32,855 nt of DNA from an uncultured beta proteobacterium (GTDB lineage: Bacteria; Pseudomonadota; Gammaproteobacteria; Burkholderiales; Burkholderiaceae_C): NCBI GenBank assembly GCA_903823025.1, contig CAIJRK010000012.1, positions 1 to 32,855 on the forward strand, read 5' to 3'. Positions 1 to 6,144 of the stretch are shown here, piece by piece. The notes under the pieces were generated by a model. The model searched no databases and was not told the origin of the DNA. It was given only the letters and a program-made list of their open reading frames with translations. Position 1 is the first letter of the stretch; each line of letters opens with the position of its first letter. A program made the position numbers and the translations under genes.

Positions 1-1
1 G

Positions 2-130
2 CGCGTCATGACCGTGGTGGGGAGTTGCAAACTTCAAGGTCGTAGCGTCTTGGCCTTTATGACCCAGGCCATGAAGGCTCACTTCGGCTTAAACCCAACA
101 CCTTCCCTCATTCCGATTGGGGTGGGGTGA
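2..130 (+). CDS. IS66-family transposase, C-terminal fragment
   Basis: An open frame enters from the left edge of the window and stops with TGA at 128-130, giving 42 residues of a C-terminus. The residues (RVMTVVGSCKLQGRS then a helix and PSLIPIGVG) resemble the last segment of IS66-family DDE transposases, where an R-x-x-T-V-x-x-(S/T)C-x-x-(Q/R)GR-S stretch precedes a short helix and a PSLLP-like end. The stop codon lies inside the terminal inverted repeat at 123-138, as expected at the end of such an element. Everything upstream is outside the window, so it is unknown whether the gene is intact. Confidence 0.65.
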   Translation, partial: RVMTVVGSCKLQGRSVLAFMTQAMKAHFGLNPTPSLIPIGVG

Positions 131-138
131 ACGCGTAC
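123..138 (+). repeat. Right terminal repeat of the IS66-like element
   Basis: The 16 bases TGGGGTGAACGCGTAC occur here and, as the exact reverse complement, at 32741-32756. The repeat overlaps the transposase stop and ends in GTAC, so the reverse-complement end starts with GTA as IS66-family ends usually do. Eight bases follow (139-146, AAATTACT) that do not match those preceding the right-hand copy, so the two ends are not halves of one insertion in this arrangement. Confidence 0.55.
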
Positions 139-187
139 AAATTACTTTGTTTTGGCGCTCAATGGCCAAGCCGCCTCATCGTCAAAT

Positions 188-220
188 CCCCGTCGTTGAA
201 ATCGGGGTTCGACGGCGGGG
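188..220 (-). terminator. Hairpin after the DUF3149 gene, possible weak terminator
   Basis: On the minus strand, just after the DUF3149 stop, CCCC-GC-CGTCG can pair with CGACGGGG across a loop of about 14 bases, leaving a two-base bulge. Only a short ATTT follows, so the U-tract is poor. It may act as a weak terminator or simply a 3' end stabiliser. Confidence 0.3.
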
Positions 221-233
221 ATTGGATAACGAC

Positions 234-377
234 TTAAAGACCTGCGTTTTTAGCGTCTTCTTTAATTTTTCGTAAAAAGAAAAGGACGAACCACACGCCC
301 ATACCCAACATAAAGGCAATACCAGCCACCGTCATCAGGCCGTAGTCAGTAGAAAAGAGATCGGTCAGTGCTTTCAT
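234..377 (-). CDS. DUF3149 small membrane protein
   Basis: This 47-residue protein starts MKALTDLFSTDYGL, has one hydrophobic segment at about residues 14-35, and ends in a lysine-rich cytoplasmic tail (RKIKEDAKNAGL). Length, the LFSTDYGL start and the single membrane helix match the DUF3149 family of small betaproteobacterial proteins, whose function is unknown. The start is supported by AAGGA 8 bases upstream of the ATG. The zinc regulator gene lies upstream on the same strand, 127 bases away. A possible FNR-type site at 463-476 with a GATAGT hexamer 36 bases on could drive it. Confidence 0.8.
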   Translation of the reverse strand: MKALTDLFSTDYGLMTVAGIAFMLGMGVWFVLFFLRKIKEDAKNAGL

Positions 378-434
378 GGCGGTAATCCTTATAGAGTTTT
401 GAAGATAAAAAGAGCTTTTAAAGCTTTTTCAACG

Positions 435-476
435 ACTATCAACGACGCAGCCATATAGGGCCGTGACCTGTATCAA
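435..476 (-). promoter_or_regulatory. Possible FNR-type promoter of the DUF3149 gene
   Basis: Reading the minus strand, TTGAT-ACAG-GTCAC (476-463) matches an FNR-type box except in its last two positions, and GATAGT (440-435) begins exactly 36 bases after the start of the box. The spacing equals that of six better sites in this window. The right half ends CAC rather than CAA, so this is the weakest member of the set. Confidence 0.35.
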
Positions 477-504
477 GCATTCTATAAAAAGTATCAATTC
501 TGGA

Positions 505-1011
505 CTACAAAGTCCCGGAGGCACAGTCTGCACACACTCCACGGACTGACAAATCCATGCTCACGCCTTGATAACCAAGCGTTCGCAAGGCTGCCAATGC
601 GGCTTGCGCGGCTTTTTCAAGGTCGCCCGCATTGCCCTGCAATTCGCCCGCCAAAGGTTTGTCACGATGGCAACTTTGGCATTCAAAGTGCGGCGTGGAC
701 TGCAGACTGGCCGGCATGGCCTGGTAACGGCGCACCCGGTTGGCGTCCACTCGACACAACAGCAAGCCAACCTGGGTAAGCCGGTCAATCAGGCGGTAAA
801 GCGTCACACGGTCTAGCGCCAGCGGACTGTCGTCCTGCAACGCCACCTGCAATTGAGCGTGCGTGTAACTGATGTCGGGGTGTGCCAATAACCAGCCCAA
901 AACGATGCGTGCCGCACTGGTTCGACGCAGACCATGTGCCGTCAACAGCGCAGAAATTGGATCAATCTGAATATCAAGAGGCGTATTGGGAAGGGGAGTC
1001 TTGGAGGCCAT
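505..1011 (-). CDS. zur: Fur-family zinc uptake regulator (Zur)
   Basis: A 168-residue Fur-family repressor. The N-terminal winged helix (about 25-85) contains the DNA-reading segment DRVTLYRLIDRLTQVGLL. The C-terminal metal/dimer part has HFECQSCHRDK (about 108-118) and a second pair, VCADC, near the end, the CxxC...CxxC arrangement of a structural zinc site. Zur members bind DNA when loaded with zinc and shut off zinc import. The assignment to Zur rather than Fur rests mainly on context: the gene is divergent from znuC, znuB and znuA, with two palindromic operators between them, so it probably represses itself and the transporter. No clear ribosome-binding site precedes the ATG. Confidence 0.85.
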   Translation of the reverse strand: MASKTPLPNTPLDIQIDPISALLTAHGLRRTSAARIVLGWLLAHPDISYTHAQLQVALQDDSPLALDRVTLYRLIDRLTQVGLLLCRVDANRVRRYQAMPASLQSTPHFECQSCHRDKPLAGELQGNAGDLEKAAQAALAALRTLGYQGVSMDLSVRGVCADCASGTL

Positions 1012-1052
1012 ATGGGTTTGTATTGTCTCACTTTTGTCTCATATTTCAAATA

Positions 1053-1100
1053 TAACGCAACTCAGTTGCATATACAATCTAACGCAATCAAGTTGCATTA
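1053..1100. promoter_or_regulatory. Two palindromic Zur-type operators
   Basis: Two similar palindromes lie in the divergent zur/znu intergenic region. The first, GCAACTCAGTTGC (1057-1069), is a perfect 6-1-6 inverted repeat inside TAAC...ATAT. The second, GCAATCAAGTTGC (1084-1096), has matching flanks (TAAC...ATTA). Their centres are 27 bases apart, so they sit on roughly the same face of an extended helix. Position and symmetry suggest binding by the adjacent Fur-family dimer, controlling both directions. The exact consensus for this group is not something I can verify here. Confidence 0.65.
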
Positions 1101-1153
1101 CCCACGGTAGCATCAAATTTTAAGTCCTAATACCTTGCAAAGATACGTTGTCA

Positions 1154-1300
1154 ATGTCCCCCAAACCACACCCTTCCAAACCCCCTGTTCGTAGCGTCCT
1201 GGCTTGGCCCGCCTGGCTGCGCGTCCTGGTCGTGTTGCCTGCCGTCATGCTGTTATGGCTGGCAGTGGTTTGGGCCAATATGAGCGTCAATCCATGGTGA
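1154..1300 (+). CDS. Small single-pass membrane protein upstream of znuC
   Basis: A 48-residue reading frame: a proline- and lysine-rich start (MSPKPHPSKPP), then a hydrophobic helix at about residues 24-41 (VLVVLPAVMLLWLAVVW), ending VNPW. It stops with TGA at 1298-1300, overlapping the znuC start codon at 1294, the usual sign of translational coupling. No family is recognised. It lies downstream of the Zur operators and so would be expressed with the zinc transporter. The ribosome-binding site is weak. Its coding status is inferred from the overlap and the clean membrane helix. Confidence 0.5.
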   Translation: MSPKPHPSKPPVRSVLAWPAWLRVLVVLPAVMLLWLAVVWANMSVNPW

Positions 1301-2049
1301 CTTTGGACAACTTGACGGTCAGTTACCGCAAACACCCGGCCCTGCACCACATCAGTGGTCAATTTGAACCTGGCTCACTGACTGCGGTGATCGGGCCGAA
1401 TGGTTCCGGCAAAAGTACGCTGCTCAAAAGCATCATGGGGTTATTGCCCACGTCTGGCGGGCAAGTCAACGTGACCACGCCGCGCACCCGCGTGGCCTAC
1501 TTGCCGCAACTGGCCGAAATAGACCGTAGCTTTCCAATTGACGTGCGCGACTGCGTACTGCTCGGTTGCTGGCCCAGCGTCAGCGCTTGGGGCGGCATCA
1601 CCGCCGACCAAATGGCGCGCGTCGCCTCGGCCTTGCACGCGGTCGGCCTGGATGACTTTGAGCATCGGCCCGTTAGCACGCTGTCCAGTGGACAATTTCA
1701 GCGCGTGTTGTTTGCCCGCGTGCTGGTGCAAGACGCCGATTTAATTCTGCTCGACGAGCCTTTTAACGCCATGGATTCCAAAACCACGCAAGCCTTGCTG
1801 GCCCTGATTCGGCAATGGCATCAACAGCAACGCACCGTGATTGCTGTGTTGCATGACGACGCGCAAGTCATCGAAAATTTTCCGCAAACGCTGCTGTTGG
1901 CCCGAGAAGTGGTTGCTTGGGGCGAGACCGCCCAGGTGCTGACGCCGGCGCTGCTGCTACAAGCCAGAGCCTTGGCCGAAGCGTGGGATGAAACGGCTGA
2001 TATTTGCGTCATTGATGCGCCACCCTCGCCCGAGAAAGTAGCCGCTTGA
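1294..2049 (+). CDS. znuC: Zinc ABC transporter ATP-binding protein ZnuC
   Basis: A 251-residue ABC ATPase powering zinc import with ZnuB and ZnuA. Walker A is GPNGSGKST at residues 34-42. The signature is LSSGQFQRV, and the Walker B/D-loop region is LILLDEPFNAMD, followed by the switch histidine in VLHDD. These and the gene order znuC-znuB-znuA identify the metal (zinc/manganese) ABC family. The ATG at 1294 is preferred because the homologous part (VTLDNLTVSY) begins there. The frame stays open further upstream, but that region encodes the small membrane ORF in another frame. The stop overlaps the znuB ATG by one base. Confidence 0.92.
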   Translation: MVTLDNLTVSYRKHPALHHISGQFEPGSLTAVIGPNGSGKSTLLKSIMGLLPTSGGQVNVTTPRTRVAYLPQLAEIDRSFPIDVRDCVLLGCWPSVSAWGGITADQMARVASALHAVGLDDFEHRPVSTLSSGQFQRVLFARVLVQDADLILLDEPFNAMDSKTTQALLALIRQWHQQQRTVIAVLHDDAQVIENFPQTLLLAREVVAWGETAQVLTPALLLQARALAEAWDETADICVIDAPPSPEKVAA

Positions 2050-2942
2050 TGGACGCATTCTTAACGATTTACCAAAGCGCCTATGACTTGCTAGTCGCCC
2101 CATTTGCCGAGTTTGCCTTCATGCGACGCGCCCTTGTGGCCACCTTGGCGCTGTCTTTAAGCGCCGCGCCCCTAGGCGTTTTTCTGACGCTGCGGCGCAT
2201 GAGTTTGTTGGGCGACGCGCTCAGTCACGCCGTGTTGCCGGGGGTTGCTATCGGGTTTATGTTGTTCGGCTTGTCACTCACGGCCATGGCGGCAGGCGGC
2301 GTCATCGCGGGTATGTTGGTAGCGGCGCTGGCTGGGTTGGTTAGCCGCTCCACCACCCTGAAAGAAGACGCCAGTCTGGCCGCCATTTACCTTGTCGCGC
2401 TGGCGCTGGGCGTCACGCTGATCTCAAAGCAAGGCACGCAACTCGATTTGCTGCATATCTTGTTTGGCAGTGCGCTGGGCGTGGACACGCAAGGTTTATA
2501 TCTGGTAGCCGCCGTCGCTAGCGTAAGCGTGGTGGCGATGGCCGCGTTGTACCGTGGCTTGGTACTGGAGAGTTTTGACCCGGTTTTCCTGAGTGCCGCC
2601 GGTCGGCGCGGCTGGCTCTGGCAACAAGGATTTTTGATGCTGGTCGTCATCAACCTGGTGGCCGGATTTCAAACGCTGGGCACACTGATGGCGGTCGGCC
2701 TCATGATGCTGCCTGCCGTGTCAGCCCGCCTGTGGCATGACACCCTTCCCGCCCAATTGCTCAACGCCAGCGGGCAGGCGATGCTGGCGGGTGCCGTGGG
2801 ACTGCTGTTGTCGTACCACCTTGATACACCGTCCGGCCCCACCATCATCGGTTGCGCGGGCGCGCTTTACTTCACGTCGCTGCTGATCTCTCCGGGTGGC
2901 TGGCTGCCCCGTGTTTGGTCGAAGACGCACCGCGTGGCTTGA
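2049..2942 (+). CDS. znuB: Zinc ABC transporter permease ZnuB
   Basis: A 297-residue ABC-3 family permease with about eight or nine hydrophobic segments spread over the whole length. The conserved region SLLGDALSHAVLPGVAIGF (about residues 56-74) is typical of the zinc/manganese permease family and carries the coupling and channel residues. The ATG at 2049 shares its A with the znuC TGA, and an in-frame TTG immediately before it is less likely as a start. It forms the inner-membrane channel for zinc delivered by ZnuA and driven by ZnuC. Confidence 0.92.
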   Translation: MDAFLTIYQSAYDLLVAPFAEFAFMRRALVATLALSLSAAPLGVFLTLRRMSLLGDALSHAVLPGVAIGFMLFGLSLTAMAAGGVIAGMLVAALAGLVSRSTTLKEDASLAAIYLVALALGVTLISKQGTQLDLLHILFGSALGVDTQGLYLVAAVASVSVVAMAALYRGLVLESFDPVFLSAAGRRGWLWQQGFLMLVVINLVAGFQTLGTLMAVGLMMLPAVSARLWHDTLPAQLLNASGQAMLAGAVGLLLSYHLDTPSGPTIIGCAGALYFTSLLISPGGWLPRVWSKTHRVA

Positions 2943-3020
2943 CTGGACTTAACCAACATGGCCCGTAAACACGTCTCTTTTTCTACAAATTTTTCTTTCA
3001 CGCTAACCCAAGGTTTTTAT

Positions 3021-3953
3021 ATGCAACACCTCTCCCGTCGATTATTTGCACCGCTGGTTTTAGCGACTTCCTGCCTGACCCCGTCCCTCAGTTTCGCCGC
3101 TGACCCGCTGCCCGTCACCGCCAGCTTCAGCATTTTGGGTGACTTGGTTCGCGTCGTGGGTGGTGACCGTGTGAATGTCACCACGCTGGTCGGGCCGAAC
3201 GAAGACGCCCATGCCTTCGAGCCTAAGCCGTCGGATGCCAAAACACTTTTACAAAGCAAATTACTGGTCATCAACGGCTTGGAGTTCGAGCCGTGGGCAA
3301 AAAAGCTGGCGGCATCAGCGGGCTATAAAGGCGAATCGCTGGTGGCATCTAAAGGCGTCAAACCGCTGGCAATGGAAGAAGAGGCCCATGACAGCCACGC
3401 GGCCAAGGGCCATCACCATGATGAAGTCGATCCCCATGCCTGGCAAAACCCTGAAAACGTCATTTTGTACGTGCGCAACATCGCGGCAGCGCTGGCCAAA
3501 GCAGACCCGGCAAGCGCCCCCACTTACCAAGCCAACGCTGGCGCTTATGTGAAAGAGTTGCAAACCTTTGATACATGGGCCAAAGCAGAGTTTGCCGCTA
3601 TTCCCGCTGACAAACGCAAGGTCATCACGTCGCACGATGCATTTGGTTACTTTGCCGCCAAGTATCAGATCAAGTTTTTGGCCCCTCAAGGCGTGTCAAC
3701 TGATGCCGAACCCAGCGCCAAAGAAGTGGCCGAACTGATTCGCCAGATTCAGCGCGAAAAGATCAAGGCCGTGTTTGTGGAAAACATGAGCAATCCTAAG
3801 CTGTTGACCCAACTCAGCAAAGATGCAGGTGCCACCGTAGGGGCCAGTTTGTATGCCGACGCCCTGTCCAGTGCTGACAAACCCGGCGCAACCTACCTGA
3901 AAATGATGCACCACAACGTGACGCAACTGGTCGCCGGCATGAAGCTGAACTAA
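3021..3953 (+). CDS. znuA: Zinc ABC transporter substrate-binding protein ZnuA
   Basis: A 310-residue periplasmic metal-binding protein. I chose the ATG at 3021 because a textbook signal peptide follows ([18 protein letters not shown]...SFAAD) and AAGG lies upstream. The in-frame ATG at 2958 would add 21 residues ahead of the signal peptide. A short histidine- and acid-rich loop (residues about 120-140: [13 protein letters not shown]) precedes the conserved VDPHAWQNP block. Later conserved features are [10 protein letters not shown] and VFVENMSNP. The His-rich loop favours zinc over manganese. It is in an operon with znuCB, and folE follows 13 bases downstream. Confidence 0.9.
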   Translation: MQHLSRRLFAPLVLATSCLTPSLSFAADPLPVTASFSILGDLVRVVGGDRVNVTTLVGPNEDAHAFEPKPSDAKTLLQSKLLVINGLEFEPWAKKLAASAGYKGESLVASKGVKPLAMEEEAHDSHAAKGHHHDEVDPHAWQNPENVILYVRNIAAALAKADPASAPTYQANAGAYVKELQTFDTWAKAEFAAIPADKRKVITSHDAFGYFAAKYQIKFLAPQGVSTDAEPSAKEVAELIRQIQREKIKAVFVENMSNPKLLTQLSKDAGATVGASLYADALSSADKPGATYLKMMHHNVTQLVAGMKLN

Positions 3954-3966
3954 TTTCAGGCACACC

Positions 3967-4542
3967 GTGACTGCACAACGCCCCGAACAGGCCGAAGTCG
4001 AAGCCGCCGTGCGAACCCTGCTGCGCTGGACGGGGGATGATCCTGAGCGGGAAGGCTTGGTTGATACCCCGAACCGCGTGGCCCGCGCGTATCGCGAATT
4101 TTTTGCCGGTTATGACGAAGATCCCAAAGCCATTTTGACCGCCACATTTGAAGAGTCGGGTGACTATGACGACTTGGTGCTGGTGCGCAATATCCGGCTG
4201 GAATCGCACTGCGAGCACCATCTGGTGCCAATTGTGGGCATGGCACACATTGCCTATCTGCCGAATAAGCGCGTGGTGGGCTTGAGCAAACTGGCCCGGG
4301 TGGTTGATTTATATGCCCGTCGCCTGCAAATACAAGAACGCCTTACCAGCCAGATTGCCAGCCTCATTTTTGAGGTGCTGCAACCGCGCGGCGTCGCCGT
4401 CGTCATTGAGGCCGAGCACTTGTGTATGACCACACGCGGCGCCTACAAACCCAGCTCTACCACGGTGACTCGTCGCCTGCTGGGCCTTTACAGCACGGAC
4501 GATCAGGCACGGCGCGATGTGCTGGCCGCTATCGCCCGCTAA
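3967..4542 (+). CDS. folE: GTP cyclohydrolase I FolE
   Basis: A 191-residue type I GTP cyclohydrolase, which converts GTP to 7,8-dihydroneopterin triphosphate at the head of folate synthesis. The zinc ligands are visible: [10 protein letters not shown] (Cys and His) and the later Cys in [19 protein letters not shown]. Length and motifs are complete. The start is GTG at 3967, 13 bases after the znuA stop with a short AGG upstream. Because FolE is itself a zinc enzyme, its place as last gene of the zinc-import operon suggests Zur-linked expression. A second folE may exist elsewhere in the genome. Its stop overlaps the convergent methyltransferase stop by four bases. Confidence 0.92.
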   Translation: MTAQRPEQAEVEAAVRTLLRWTGDDPEREGLVDTPNRVARAYREFFAGYDEDPKAILTATFEESGDYDDLVLVRNIRLESHCEHHLVPIVGMAHIAYLPNKRVVGLSKLARVVDLYARRLQIQERLTSQIASLIFEVLQPRGVAVVIEAEHLCMTTRGAYKPSSTTVTRRLLGLYSTDDQARRDVLAAIAR

Positions 4543-5564
4543 ATGTATCCGGGCGCGGGCGCATACATGTAGTCGCGGGTCAGTGGGTGCTGTTGCAATG
4601 CGTGGTTATCCGCCTTGCTGCAAAGCACCTGGCACAGATTCATCCAGCCTCTGGAAAATCCATAAGCGCAGCCTGCCAGATAAATTTGCCAAATGCGGTA
4701 ACGGCGTTCGCCCACCAAGTGCTCGGCGGGCGCCCGGTTCGCTTGAAGCTGGTTCGACCACACCTCGCAGGTGCGGGCATAGTGGCGCCGTAACGACTCG
4801 GCATCCAACACCTCCAAACCGGCATGGGTCATCTCTTTGAGTGCCAGCGAGAGATGCGGCAACTCGCCATCGGGGAACACGTAACGGTCAATAAATTCAC
4901 CCGCCCCCAGGCCCATACAGTGACTCTCGACACTGGTCGTAGTAATGCCGTGGTTAAGCACCAGGCCCTGCGTTTTAAGCAGGCGCTGAATGGCGCCAAA
5001 ATAAAGCGGAAGATTTTTAAAACTGACGTGTTCCAACATGCCGACACTGGCAATCTTGTCGTAGGCCTCGACTTCTTCCAGGTCACGGTAATCACACAAC
5101 AGCACCTGACACTGAGCCGCCAACCCGGCTTGTTTAATATTTTTACAGGCCGCTTCAAACTGATTTTTTGACAAGGTGATGCCGGTCGCTATCGCGCCAT
5201 ATTTTTGGGCTGCCCGCAATATCAAAGCGCCCCAACCAAAGCCAATATCCAAAAATTTCTCGCCCGGCTGGAGTCGTAATTTATTGAGGATATGGTCCAG
5301 CTTGTGCTCTTGTGCAGTGACCAGCGTGTCGTCGTCGTGGCGATAGTAGGCACAAGAATAGACCATAGCCGAATCAAGAAACAGCGCATAAAAATCGTTT
5401 GAAACATTGTAGTGATAGGCAATGGAACTAGGAATCGTCACCGTTACGTTGGGGTTGCTACAAAAGTCAAACTGGCGGCCACTCCATAACTCAATGCGCA
5501 ACGGCACCGGCGCATTCAAGCGAATCTGGTCTATCACTTTCAAAAAGCGTTTTTCAAAAAACAT
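4539..5564 (-). CDS. Cyclopropane-fatty-acyl-phospholipid synthase family methyltransferase
   Basis: A 341-residue class I SAM methyltransferase of the CFA synthase family, which adds a methylene from SAM across double bonds of membrane phospholipid acyl chains. The SAM site is [11 protein letters not shown]. Residues equivalent to the Escherichia coli bicarbonate/active-site set are present: Cys in MVYSCAYY, Glu in GMLEHVS, His in LNHGIT, and Tyr in HYARTCEVW. The N-terminus is short. Only about 50 residues precede [15 protein letters not shown], where CFA synthases usually have a lipid-binding domain of 90 or more. It may therefore be a truncated paralogue or a different lipid methylase. 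The start codon has no strong ribosome-binding site. Confidence 0.8.
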   Translation of the reverse strand: MFFEKRFLKVIDQIRLNAPVPLRIELWSGRQFDFCSNPNVTVTIPSSIAYHYNVSNDFYALFLDSAMVYSCAYYRHDDDTLVTAQEHKLDHILNKLRLQPGEKFLDIGFGWGALILRAAQKYGAIATGITLSKNQFEAACKNIKQAGLAAQCQVLLCDYRDLEEVEAYDKIASVGMLEHVSFKNLPLYFGAIQRLLKTQGLVLNHGITTTSVESHCMGLGAGEFIDRYVFPDGELPHLSLALKEMTHAGLEVLDAESLRRHYARTCEVWSNQLQANRAPAEHLVGERRYRIWQIYLAGCAYGFSRGWMNLCQVLCSKADNHALQQHPLTRDYMYAPAPGYI

Positions 5565-5644
5565 GGAGAGACTTCAGTCTGAAAAGATTCTTGCCGACTC
5601 ACCAACCCTGTGCCCAATCGTCAAACTTGCAAGCCCTTGAAATT

Positions 5645-5686
5645 TTGCGATTTATCAAGCCTTCAAGAAGACTCGGGACTTAAGGT
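5645..5686 (+). promoter_or_regulatory. FNR-type class II promoter of hsp20-lon
   Basis: TTGCG-ATTT-ATCAA at 5645-5658 is a TTG-N8-CAA palindrome. A -10-like TAAGGT starts at 5681, exactly 36 bases after the first base of the box, which puts the box centre near -41.5. The site differs by one base from the one upstream of the second hsp20 at 20012. The predicted transcript start is near 5693, 47 bases before the hsp20 ATG. Confidence 0.6.
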
Positions 5687-5739
5687 TCACGCGCCACTTG
5701 AAGACGCTGATGAGCCGTCAAACGACAAAGGAAACACGA

Positions 5740-6144
5740 ATGCGATACCCCGACCCGAGTGCCTGGATGCTGACTGAAGCGGTGGAGTTGTTGCAGTGTG
5801 CAGACCGTCTGCATCGCCAGTTTTTCCAGATTAGCCAATCCGGTGAAGTGCCGGTTTGGGAGCCGCCCGTTGATATGTATGTGAACGAGCGGGCGTTAGG
5901 ACTGCTGATCGCCTTGCCCGGTGTCGCCCCTGAAAAGTTTGAAGTAACGCTGGAGCAACAGGCGATTGTGGTGCGCGGTGAACGCTCGTTTGGGGCCAGC
6001 CTCGGCCCCGGCGCTGTCTTGCGCATGGAGATTCCGTATGGCCGCTTTGAGCGCCGCATTCTTTTACCCTTTGGCAGCTTTCAGTTAGCAGAGATTTTGC
6101 TGGAGAACGGTTGCCTGAAAATCACGCTGGATCGCCTCAAATGA
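5740..6144 (+). CDS. Hsp20 / alpha-crystallin family small heat shock protein
   Basis: A 134-residue small heat shock protein, an ATP-independent holdase for unfolding proteins. The alpha-crystallin domain covers about residues 38-130: VPVWEPPVDMYVNERAL, the core LPGVAPEKFEVTLEQQ, and the conserved A-x4-G-x-L motif as AEILLENGCLKITL near the end. It stops right after the domain and lacks a C-terminal I-x-I tail, which may limit oligomerisation. The ATG at 5740 is chosen for AAAGGA eight bases upstream. Its stop overlaps the lon start (ATGA), so holdase and protease are translationally coupled, and both lie behind the FNR-type box at 5645. Confidence 0.85.
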   Translation: MRYPDPSAWMLTEAVELLQCADRLHRQFFQISQSGEVPVWEPPVDMYVNERALGLLIALPGVAPEKFEVTLEQQAIVVRGERSFGASLGPGAVLRMEIPYGRFERRILLPFGSFQLAEILLENGCLKITLDRLK

